A stretch of DNA of 64,000 bases from Chryseobacterium daecheongense (GTDB taxonomy: Bacteria > Bacteroidota > Bacteroidia > Flavobacteriales > Weeksellaceae). Location: positions 3,844,001-3,908,000 of the forward strand of contig CP115858.1 in NCBI GenBank assembly GCA_027920525.1, given 5' to 3'. A program made the translations under genes and the position numbers. The notes beneath the pieces are model-generated. The model was given only the letters and a program-made list of their open reading frames with translations, made no database searches and was not told the DNA's origin. Every line of letters starts with the position of its first letter. Position 1 is the first letter of the stretch. Positions 9,437 through 14,460 of the stretch are shown here, one piece after another.

Positions 9437-10448
9437 GCAGAAGTTTATAGATAAATTTATCAGAGCATTTTTAATACTGGTACTTCTTAAAGTGCTGGGG
9501 CTTGTAGCGCAACTTTTTCATCAGAGTTTCTGGAGTGTATTGGGCACCTTGGGTATTTTTATCGCGGTGGCTATCATAATTTTTGTGGTAATGATCAGCC
9601 TGAAGGATAAAGAAAAAAATGATCAACGTTCCGGAAGGCGAGGAAATTCGGGAGGAAACTTTTACCTTGAAAATTCTCTTTTTGACAGAATCCGTAGTAA
9701 ATATGAAGAGCTGGCAGAAAAATATATTACAGAAGGAGATTACAAAAAAGCCACAAAAGTTTATATGAACCTTCTCCAGGATAATTACAGGGCAGCAAAA
9801 ACACTGGAAAATGGTGAATTTTATAATGAGGCAGCGGTTATTTATCTGAAAAGACTGCATAATAAATCCGATGCTGCGGTTTGCTATGAAAAAGCAAAAC
9901 AATACAAAAAAGCAATTGATCTTTATAAAGAACTCGATCAGAAAGAAAAAGTAGGTGATCTTTATAAAGAGATGAATGATATAAAAAATGCACATGTCTA
10001 TTATCAGATGTTGGCAGATGATTTCGTGGATAACAGCCAGATGGTAAAAGCCTCGCTGATCTACAGAAAAAAGATGGAAATGCCTGATGAAGCACAGAAA
10101 ATCCTATTAACAGGATGGAAAGAAAATAAAGATGCCTTCAATTGCCTGAACAATTATTTTGCAAATATTTTTGATTCTACAACATTAGAAAGGGAAATTC
10201 AGCATTTGTATGAAGAAACGCCAGCAGATAAAAAGCTGATTTATCTGGAGGCTATGAAGTATGAATTTAAAAAGAACTCTTCCCTTCAGACTGTCGCGAG
10301 AAATATTGCTTATGAGATCATTTCCGAAAAGGTAGAAACCCATTCCGAAATTGTAAATGAGCTAAAATATTTTAATCCTGATGATTCGCTTATTTTAAAA
10401 GATATTTCAAGGTATAAGACTGGAAGGAATAAGATGTTCAGGAATTAA
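9429..10448 (+). CDS. Membrane-anchored TPR-like protein of the MoxR-vWA system
   Basis: This 339-residue protein starts with two hydrophobic segments (about 10-30 and 36-58) and a short basic linker. Helical repeats of TPR type follow (about 85-220), for example the tandem pairs around EKYITEGDYKKATKVYMNLL and CYEKAKQYKKAIDLYKEL. It is the last cistron of the operon. A membrane scaffold that gathers partners is the natural reading. A TPR partner is common in MoxR-vWA neighbourhoods, but its exact ligand is unknown. Confidence 0.7.
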   Translation: MNKQKFIDKFIRAFLILVLLKVLGLVAQLFHQSFWSVLGTLGIFIAVAIIIFVVMISLKDKEKNDQRSGRRGNSGGNFYLENSLFDRIRSKYEELAEKYITEGDYKKATKVYMNLLQDNYRAAKTLENGEFYNEAAVIYLKRLHNKSDAAVCYEKAKQYKKAIDLYKELDQKEKVGDLYKEMNDIKNAHVYYQMLADDFVDNSQMVKASLIYRKKMEMPDEAQKILLTGWKENKDAFNCLNNYFANIFDSTTLEREIQHLYEETPADKKLIYLEAMKYEFKKNSSLQTVARNIAYEIISEKVETHSEIVNELKYFNPDDSLILKDISRYKTGRNKMFRN

Positions 10449-10563
10449 TTGATGTTTGAATTAAAAGATTAAAAGACTTAAGAATTCCATAGTAATCTTT
10501 ATAAATTCCTAACAAACATAATGGCTGAAGCTTTCAAAACCACCATTTTATCAGGAAAAATAT

Positions 10564-10571
10564 TATCTTTG
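10564..10571 (+). promoter_or_regulatory. -7 box upstream of the first 42-codon ORF
   Basis: TATCTTTG is an exact match to TAnnTTTG and lies 14 bases before the ATG at 10585. No TTG is present at the expected -33 distance. Confidence 0.6.
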
Positions 10572-10584
10572 CGGACATAAAATT

Positions 10585-10713
10585 ATGACAATACAAACAG
10601 CACATATCAGTTTAAATCTATGCGATAGCCCTGTACTAAAGGATTCGTTTGGATATGAATGCATGATATGGAATGAGGTAAAATGTGCTGACTTTGTAAA
10701 TTATTTACTGTAA
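10585..10713 (+). CDS. 42-residue small ORF with own promoter and terminator
   Basis: This short frame starts with ATG just after a consensus -7 box. It encodes 42 residues beginning MTIQTAHISLN, with three Cys residues and a GYEC element, and ends VNYLL. A hairpin with a T-run follows 28 bases after the stop. A second 42-residue ORF in the same architecture follows at 11093, and both share a GYxC...C pattern. The unit could encode a small protein or a leader peptide. Coding status is not proven. Confidence 0.4.
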   Translation: MTIQTAHISLNLCDSPVLKDSFGYECMIWNEVKCADFVNYLL

Positions 10714-10740
10714 ACTCGTAAAGATTTAATCAAAATATTG

Positions 10741-10772
10741 CAAAAACGCCTCGATTCCCGGGGCGTTTTTTG
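10741..10772 (+). terminator. Terminator after the first 42-codon ORF
   Basis: AAAAACGCC (10742-10750) pairs with GGCGTTTTT (10762-10770) across an 11-base loop, and the stem runs into T. Confidence 0.75.
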
Positions 10773-10998
10773 TGTTTTTAGAACAGAAATTATTTAGAAT
10801 GAAAAAAAATAACCAAAAAAGTGAAAATTTTTAATTAGCAATGAAATTTTAATACAATAAAATAGAGTGATAAATAAACCGGTGAGAGACAGTCATTTAG
10901 GTAATTAAAGTATCTGCAATAATTTGCGGACAGGAATTTCTATTTCTTTTTTATTGATGTAACTTATTGATTTTTAAGTTATTGTGTCTGAAATTTAT
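10773..10998. other. Intergenic region between the two small ORF units
   Basis: This is AT-rich sequence with no convincing frame or stem. Between the two small ORFs as a whole (10714-11092) the only signals I see are the terminator at 10741 and the promoter at 10999-11029. Confidence 0.45.
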
Positions 10999-11029
10999 TT
11001 GCGAGTTAAAAAAAATCATATTTACTTTG
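10999..11029 (+). promoter_or_regulatory. Promoter of the second small ORF and tRNA-like array
   Basis: TTG at 10999-11001 and TTACTTTG at 11022-11029 are separated by about 20 bases. This fits the Bacteroidota -33/-7 layout with one mismatch in the -7 box. The same TTACTTTGC box occurs at 16802, before the tRNA-like leader of the slipin gene. Confidence 0.55.
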
Positions 11030-11092
11030 CAATCGAAAATTGAAAGCAACAGGTTTTCAGAATTTCAAAAAGTGTTTAAAACAAAAAATATA

Positions 11093-11221
11093 ATGAAACA
11101 ATTGCATTACATATTTAATCCGTATTCAAGACTACAAGCAGAGGAGCCGAAAGGTTACCCATGTCTTCAGGATAGTGAATTTGTGGATAAAAGGTGCTTA
11201 TATATGTGGGTCAGCTATTGA
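11093..11221 (+). CDS. Second 42-residue small ORF preceding the tRNA-like array
   Basis: The frame encodes 42 residues beginning MKQLHYIFNPYSRL and ending CLYMWVSY, with GYPC in the middle. It lies 63 bases after a promoter box and 19 bases before a strong terminator, after which the first tRNA-like unit begins almost at once. Longer in-frame starts upstream (from 10967) are excluded because they lie upstream of or across the promoter. The layout of short ORF, terminator and RNA array recalls an attenuation leader, which is a hypothesis only. Confidence 0.4.
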   Translation: MKQLHYIFNPYSRLQAEEPKGYPCLQDSEFVDKRCLYMWVSY

Positions 11222-11240
11222 TCTGACACGTCAAAATATA

Positions 11241-11272
11241 TACAGCACCTCCCGAAAAGAGGTGCTTTTTTT
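11241..11272 (+). terminator. Terminator between small ORF and tRNA-like array
   Basis: AGCACCTC and GAGGTGCT form an 8-bp stem followed by seven T residues. The His-like unit starts 3 bases later, so array expression from the upstream promoter would need read-through or antitermination. Confidence 0.8.
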
Positions 11273-11274
11273 AT

Positions 11275-11347
11275 GGTTTCTTTAGCTTATTTGGTAAAGC
11301 GTCGGTTTGTGGCACCGGAGAATAGGGTTCGATCCCCGGAGAAACCC
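11275..11347 (+). ncRNA. tRNA-His(GTG)-like, degenerate
   Basis: GGTTTCT pairs perfectly with AGAAACC as the acceptor stem. The anticodon arm TCGGT-TTGTGGC-ACCGG is sound and presents GTG. The discriminator base is C, as in tRNA-His. Defects are an extra base between acceptor and D-stem, a mismatch in the T-stem (TAGGG opposite CCCGG) and no encoded G-1 or CCA. It is either a decayed tRNA-His or a deliberate tRNA mimic. Confidence 0.7.
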
Positions 11348-11354
11348 AAAGTAC

Positions 11355-11429
11355 AATTCCTTAGCTTAATGAACCGACCACCGGTCTTTTAAAACCGGAA
11401 AAAGCGGAGGTTTAATTTCTCTGGGATTA
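11355..11429 (+). ncRNA. tRNA-Lys(TTT)-like with 8-nt anticodon loop
   Basis: The anticodon stem CCGGT/ACCGG is perfect, but the loop CTTTTAAA has eight bases instead of seven. The T-loop is TTTAATT, lacking the conserved C56. The D-stem has a C-C mismatch and the acceptor is only partly paired (AATTCC with GGGATT). The discriminator would be A, as in Lys. This unit is unlikely to be a standard elongator tRNA. Confidence 0.6.
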
Positions 11430-11432
11430 AAA

Positions 11433-11517
11433 GGAGAGTAGATAAATAGGGGTTGGTTGCGGCTTAATGCTCATAAGTTCTACGATAGTCGTGAAGGTTC
11501 AATTCCTTTGCTCTCCG
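11433..11517 (+). ncRNA. tRNA-Ser(GCT)-like, class II variable arm
   Basis: Acceptor GGAGAGT pairs with GCTCTCC (one G-T pair). The anticodon arm is CTTA-ATGCTCA-TAAG with GCT at 11469-11471 and T33 present. A long variable arm ACGA-TAG-TCGT is intact, as expected for Ser, and the T-arm GAAGG-TTCAATT-CCTTT is good. The D-arm does not pair. The discriminator is G, the normal serine identity base. Confidence 0.65.
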
Positions 11518-11523
11518 CAAAAA

Positions 11524-11595
11524 GGTCTATTGAGGTAATGGCTAACCTGCCCGACTGTCTCTTGGGCACTGCGAGTTCGATTCTCGCATAGACCG
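11524..11595 (+). tRNA. tRNA-Asp(GTC), near canonical
   Basis: All four stems pair: acceptor GGTCTAT/ATAGACC, D-stem AGGT/ACCT, anticodon stem CCCGA/TTGGG with loop CTGTCTC, and T-arm GCGAG-TTCGATT-CTCGC. G73 and C38 match aspartate identity. Position 10 is A rather than G and no CCA is encoded. It is probably foldable and perhaps functional, though it stands among degenerate copies. Confidence 0.8.
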
Positions 11596-11596
11596 C

Positions 11597-11658
11597 AAGG
11601 TTCACGGAATATTTCGGCTCCGACTGTCTCTCGGAAAAGAAATAGGAAGCTGAACCTT
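11597..11658 (+). ncRNA. Mini tRNA-Asp(GTC)-like lacking a T-arm
   Basis: This unit is about 62 nt. An 8-bp acceptor-type stem (AAGGTTCA with TGAACCTT) closes it. The anticodon arm TCCGA-CTGTCTC-TCGGA has the same loop as the neighbouring tRNA-Asp. A small D-like hairpin is possible (CGGA/TTCG). Where the T-arm should be there is only an unpaired A-rich stretch with no TTCRA loop. Confidence 0.6.
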
Positions 11659-11662
11659 ATAA

Positions 11663-11734
11663 CTGGAAAGATAACGGTGGTTGTTTACCCGCCTTGGACG
11701 CGGGAGGTCGCAAGTTCGAATCTTGCTTTCCAGA
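11663..11734 (+). tRNA. tRNA-Pro(TGG)-like
   Basis: Acceptor CTGGAAA/TTTCCAG, anticodon arm CCCGC-CTTGGAC-GCGGG and T-arm GCAAG-TTCGAAT-CTTGC are all perfect. The anticodon TGG lies at 11695-11697 and the discriminator is A. Position 8 is G instead of the near-universal U, and the D-stem (TAAC with GTTT) carries one T-T clash. No CCA is encoded. Confidence 0.75.
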
Positions 11735-11813
11735 CTATTTTTAATTGAACGCGAAAAGTTGAAATGCAGGTCAATTATCACTAATGAACGATCAATTATA
11801 ATGAATAAAACCT

Positions 11814-11895
11814 GATGGTTCGCCGAAGTGGAAGAGTCGGGGCGGTCTGCAAAACCGTTGCGTAAGCTGAGTGGGTTTGAATCCCATAACCATCT
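11814..11895 (+). tRNA. tRNA-Cys(GCA)-like with a long variable arm
   Basis: Acceptor GATGGTT/AACCATC is perfect. The anticodon arm GCGGT-CTGCAAA-ACCGT presents GCA (11849-11851), and the discriminator is T, both cysteine identities. The D-arm and 12-base variable region (TGCGTAAGCTGA) closely match the tRNA-Tyr unit at 12073, not a normal short-arm tRNA-Cys. The T-loop TTTGAAT lacks C56. It looks like a Tyr-type body carrying Cys identity. Confidence 0.7.
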
Positions 11896-11938
11896 CAAAT
11901 AACTAAAATGAGATTAGTTCCGGAGAAAAGTTAAAAGG

Positions 11939-11968
11939 ATGTCGGGCGCAGAAGTTCTTATATCAAAC
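11939..11968 (+). repeat. Dispersed GCGYAGAAG element, copy A
   Basis: The core GGGCGCAGAAGTTCTTA resembles copies at 12368 (AAGCGCAGAAGATCTTTA) and 58262 (AAGCGTAGAAGATCTTTA). All are intergenic. Function unknown. Confidence 0.5.
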
Positions 11969-12072
11969 AAAAAATTAAGACAGGCCTTTTTCTTACTCCA
12001 TTATAATGATCATAAATTATGATGAAATCAAAACCTCTATTCATCTTTTATCACTGATCCTTATACAAATCG

Positions 12073-12159
12073 GGAAGTGCGCCGGAGTTGGAGAGCCGGG
12101 GCAGACTGTAAATCTGTTGCTTTATTGCTGAGTAGGTTCGAATCCTACCACTTCCACCA
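12073..12159 (+). tRNA. tRNA-Tyr(GTA) with encoded CCA
   Basis: This is the best-formed unit: acceptor GGAAGTG/CACTTCC, D-stem CCGG/CCGG, anticodon arm GCAGA-CTGTAAA-TCTGT, a class II variable arm, T-arm GTAGG-TTCGAAT-CCTAC, A73 and an encoded CCA at 12157-12159. No other unit in the array has CCA. Position 8 is C rather than U. It may be functional. Confidence 0.85.
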
Positions 12160-12162
12160 CAA

Positions 12163-12234
12163 TCAACTGATAATGTAATGGCAGCATGCAGGAACTGTAC
12201 TCTTGTCGCTTAGGTTCGATTCCTAATCAGTCGA
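12163..12234 (+). ncRNA. Gln-type tRNA-like unit with non-canonical TGT loop
   Basis: The body matches the tRNA-Gln unit at 12758 (shared TGTAATGGCAGCA-type D-loop and TCTTGT block). The T-arm TTAGG-TTCGATT-CCTAA is perfect and the acceptor TCAACTG/CAGTCGA has one mismatch. The anticodon loop reads ACTGTAC, placing TGT at 34-36 but C at position 33, where U is nearly universal. Decoding by this RNA is therefore doubtful. Confidence 0.6.
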
Positions 12235-12246
12235 TTATTATTAATT

Positions 12247-12280
12247 AAAGATAAAAGATAAAAGATAAAAGATAAAAGAT
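12247..12280. repeat. Heptamer tandem repeat (AAAGATA)n
   Basis: About 4.9 copies of AAAGATA stand head to tail. The same unit recurs about 5.6 times at 42365-42403. Slippage-prone intergenic repeat; no CRISPR-like spacing. Confidence 0.8.
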
Positions 12281-12530
12281 GATTCATAAATCTTAAGACT
12301 AATATCTTATCAATCAATGATTAATCATCATTGATCAATCATATAACGAAAGGGGAAAGAGAAGGGTTTGTCAAGCGCAGAAGATCTTTACAAACACTAA
12401 CAAGCAAAAGTTTACACCGACAAACTTTCTCTAACCTTAACTAAAAGTGATGATTGATCATAGATCAATGATTGCAGCTATTATAATTTATCTGTTATAA
12501 TATCTCATCATTTATAATTTGTAAAAAAAT
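12281..12530. other. Spacer inside the tRNA-like array
   Basis: This 250-base AT-rich stretch holds a palindrome-rich segment of TGATTAATCATCATTGATCA type near 12320 and the repeat copy at 12368. I find no tRNA-like cloverleaf or TTCRA loop in it. Confidence 0.4.
12368..12398 (+). repeat. Dispersed GCGYAGAAG element, copy B
   Basis: TTGTCAAGCGCAGAAGATCT lies in the spacer before the Leu-like unit. It shares 17-18 positions of its core with copies A (11939) and C (58262). Confidence 0.5.
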
Positions 12531-12604
12531 ACGGGAATGGCGGAACTGGCAGACGCACTTGACTTAGACTCAAGATATTGAGGGTTCGACTCCCTTTTCC
12601 TGTA
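12531..12604 (+). tRNA. tRNA-Leu(TAG)-like with collapsed variable arm
   Basis: Acceptor ACGGGAA/TTCCTGT (one G-T pair), a leucine-type D-loop (GGCGGAACTGGCAGACGC), anticodon arm CTTGA-CTTAGAC-TCAAG with TAG, T-loop TTCGACT and A73 are all present. The variable region is only about five bases (ATATT), whereas bacterial tRNA-Leu has a long class II arm. This is a deletion relative to a normal tRNA-Leu. Confidence 0.75.
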
Positions 12605-12681
12605 CAAAATGTTAATTCATATAAAGATAAATAACCATTTGGTTTTTATAATGAATTTTTATTTATCTATAATCAATGATA

Positions 12682-12720
12682 ATTACGAAGGTACAGGTTC
12701 GATCCTGTCTGTTCTGTAAT
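12682..12720 (+). ncRNA. T-arm-only tRNA remnant or minihelix
   Basis: ACAGG and CCTGT close a TTCGAT loop. Flanking ATTACGAA can pair with TTCTGTAAT with one bulged T, giving a 39-nt acceptor/T-arm-like minihelix. No D-arm or anticodon arm is present between the strands. Confidence 0.4.
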
Positions 12721-12757
12721 TGCGGACAAAACTTATATGTAACTCAGTACTGCAGAA

Positions 12758-12829
12758 TGATTCATGGTGTAATCGGCAGCACACAAGACTTTGACTCTTG
12801 TTGTTCAGGTTCGAGTCCTGATGAATCAA
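12758..12829 (+). tRNA. tRNA-Gln(TTG), near canonical
   Basis: Acceptor TGATTCA/TGAATCA, D-arm, anticodon arm CAAGA-CTTTGAC-TCTTG and T-arm TCAGG-TTCGAGT-CCTGA all pair. T8 and T33 are present. TTG is at 12791-12793. No CCA is encoded. It could be a working tRNA-Gln and is the last unit before the YkuK gene. Confidence 0.82.
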
Positions 12830-12900
12830 CAAAATCTTTACTCAATCATCGCTTATCAATTATAAAGAACAATATGTAGAATTTTAAAAAATGTAAAAAA

Positions 12901-13386
12901 ATGGAAACGCAACAAGAAATATGGCAGAATATGAGTGGGAAATTTTTCCACAAGCCTATCACGCAGTTGATAGAAGAAGCCATCATCCGCGAAGAAGCTA
13001 ATGGATACCGACTGAAAGTTTGTGTGGGATCAGATTCTCATGTGTATGGAGATACTATTAGCTATGCTACGGCAGTGGTATTTATTCGTGAAGGAAAAGG
13101 TGCGTTTACTTTTATCAGAAAACAAAAAGAAATTCAAACAATCAGCATCAAAGAGCGGATGCTTAATGAGGTGAATAAATCTGTAGAAATTGCTTATACC
13201 ATCTGTCCTGTTTTAGATAAATATGGGGTTGAAATGGAGGTTCATGCTGATATCAATACAGATCCTGATTTTAAATCCAATGTAGCCTTGAAAGATGCCA
13301 TGGGGTATATTTTGGGAATGGGATATGTATTCAAAGCTAAACCTTATGCTTTTGCGAGCTCCAATTGTGCAGATATGATGGTTTAA
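12901..13386 (+). CDS. YkuK family (DUF458) RNase H-like protein
   Basis: This 161-residue protein has the family's start of strand one, LKVCVGSDSHVYGD. YkuK/DUF458 proteins are predicted RNase H-fold nucleases. Acidic residues that could bind metal are visible in GSDSH, VHADINTDP and KDAMGYILG. The gene follows the tRNA-like array by about 70 bases on the same strand and precedes a cREC gene, so an RNA-directed role is likely. It may be co-transcribed with the array, since no terminator was seen between them. Activity has not been shown from sequence. Confidence 0.8.
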   Translation: METQQEIWQNMSGKFFHKPITQLIEEAIIREEANGYRLKVCVGSDSHVYGDTISYATAVVFIREGKGAFTFIRKQKEIQTISIKERMLNEVNKSVEIAYTICPVLDKYGVEMEVHADINTDPDFKSNVALKDAMGYILGMGYVFKAKPYAFASSNCADMMV

Positions 13387-13406
13387 TAATAAATCTTGAT
13401 GATTTT

Positions 13407-13781
13407 ATGAAAATGATACAAAAGCTTTTGTTTCTTGATGATATCAGGTGTCCGGAAGAAGCCTATCGCTATACAAAACAGGATTTTTTCTTATTGAAAG
13501 ACTGGATCATCGTTCGGAATTATAAGCAGTTTATCCATTGGATTTCAGAAAATGGACTTCCGGAAATGATCTCTTTTGATCACGACCTTGCTGATGGAGA
13601 GCACACCGGTAACTGGGATTCCGAAAAAACTGGATATGACTGTGCAAAATGGCTGATTGAATATTGTATGGATCATCATGTGGATTTACCTCAATTTTAC
13701 TGTCATTCCATGAATCCGGTGGGTAAAAAGAATATTGTTAACCTGCTTGAAAATTTTAGAAGACAGAATGAGCTCTTTTAG
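13407..13781 (+). CDS. cREC-type receiver-like protein (cyclic-phosphate processing)
   Basis: The 125-residue protein starts MKMIQKLLFLDDIRCPEEA, a receiver-fold beginning with the paired acidic residues of the family. It continues with MISFDHDLADGEHTGNW and YCHSMNPVGKKNI. These are hallmarks of the cREC proteins predicted to act on 2',3'-cyclic phosphate ends of broken RNA. An upstream in-frame start (13365) would overlap the YkuK gene, so the ATG at 13407 is preferred; 13413 is also possible. The function is a family prediction and has not been shown experimentally to my knowledge. Confidence 0.75.
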   Translation: MKMIQKLLFLDDIRCPEEAYRYTKQDFFLLKDWIIVRNYKQFIHWISENGLPEMISFDHDLADGEHTGNWDSEKTGYDCAKWLIEYCMDHHVDLPQFYCHSMNPVGKKNIVNLLENFRRQNELF

Positions 13782-13867
13782 GTTAATCTGACATAGGAAC
13801 CAGAGCTCATTTGAAGTTGACCAATTATTAATAACAAAGTACATTTTATACATGTACGACAAAAACT

Positions 13868-14419
13868 ATGAAAACAACAGATCATATACTTATTATAGAC
13901 CTCGAAGCAACATGTTGGGACAGCCGGCCGCCAAGAGGACAAGAAAGTGAGATCATTGAAATCGGGGTTTGCGTTATGGATGCAAAGACCGGCGAGATCT
14001 CAAGAAACGAAGGGATTTTGGTAAGACCTCAATATTCAAAGGTGAGCCCATTCTGTACGGAGCTGACTACCATCACCCAAAAGATGCTGGATGAAGAAGG
14101 TGTTTTATTTGATGATGCCTTAGATATACTCCGGGCAGAATATCATTCAGAACATCTTACCTGGGCAAGTTATGGCAATTATGACTTGAACATGCTTCAA
14201 AACCAGGCCAGAAGATTTAATCTTGATTATCCCTTAAGTGATAGTCATATTAATGTCAAGACATTATTCGGGTGTGTTCATCCTTCGATCAGGAAAAGTG
14301 TAGGAATGAGCAGGGCTTTAGGGGAACTTAATCTTAAGCTGGAAGGAATCCATCACCGCGGTGTGGACGATGCTAAAAATATTGCCAAGATTTTACATTG
14401 GTGCCTGCAAAATAACTAA
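13868..14419 (+). CDS. DEDDh 3'-5' exonuclease (KapD/ERI-1-like)
   Basis: This 183-residue exonuclease has motif I IIDLEATCWD, motif II in the ASYGNYDLNML segment, and motif III HHRGVDDAKNIAKIL, which gives the His and Asp of the DEDDh class. Members of this branch trim RNA 3' ends. It is the last gene of the array-YkuK-cREC group, 86 bases after cREC, and is followed by a bidirectional terminator. In this setting a role in trimming damaged or matured tRNA ends is plausible but inferred. Confidence 0.85.
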   Translation: MKTTDHILIIDLEATCWDSRPPRGQESEIIEIGVCVMDAKTGEISRNEGILVRPQYSKVSPFCTELTTITQKMLDEEGVLFDDALDILRAEYHSEHLTWASYGNYDLNMLQNQARRFNLDYPLSDSHINVKTLFGCVHPSIRKSVGMSRALGELNLKLEGIHHRGVDDAKNIAKILHWCLQNN

Positions 14420-14427
14420 TTACGGTA

Positions 14428-14460
14428 AAGCTCCCTTTCTAAGAAGGGAGTTTTATTTTT
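14428..14460. terminator. Bidirectional terminator
   Basis: CTCCCTT (14431-14437) pairs with AAGGGAG (14444-14450). A-rich and T-rich flanks lie on the two sides. It separates convergent exonuclease and hydrolase genes. Confidence 0.8.

Noticed and set aside
9471..9995. 174-residue minus-strand frame inside the TPR gene
   Set aside because: It is the antisense shadow of the TPR repeats; Phe/Ile/Cys-rich composition is typical of such shadows.
10967..11092. Longer upstream start for the second small ORF
   Set aside because: The promoter -33 and -7 boxes (10999-11029) lie inside the extension, so transcripts would start after it.
11433..11517. Reading the class II unit as tRNA-Met (CAT)
   Set aside because: The CTTA/TAAG stem, T33, long variable arm and G73 all fit Ser(GCT) better than a CAT anticodon.
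11602..11898. 98-residue frame on the minus strand across the tRNA-like array
   Set aside because: It runs antisense through the Asp, Pro and Cys units, and its codons follow the tRNA stems. Not a gene.
12247..12280. CRISPR array
   Set aside because: The repeat is a 7-base tandem unit with no spacers and no cas genes nearby.
11275..12829. Phage or prophage tRNA cluster
   Set aside because: No phage structural, integrase or replication genes are near, and several units are too degenerate for a translation-helper cluster.
12676..12879. 67-residue frame over the end of the array
   Set aside because: It overlaps the T-arm remnant and the tRNA-Gln unit completely, so the RNA reading explains the sequence better.
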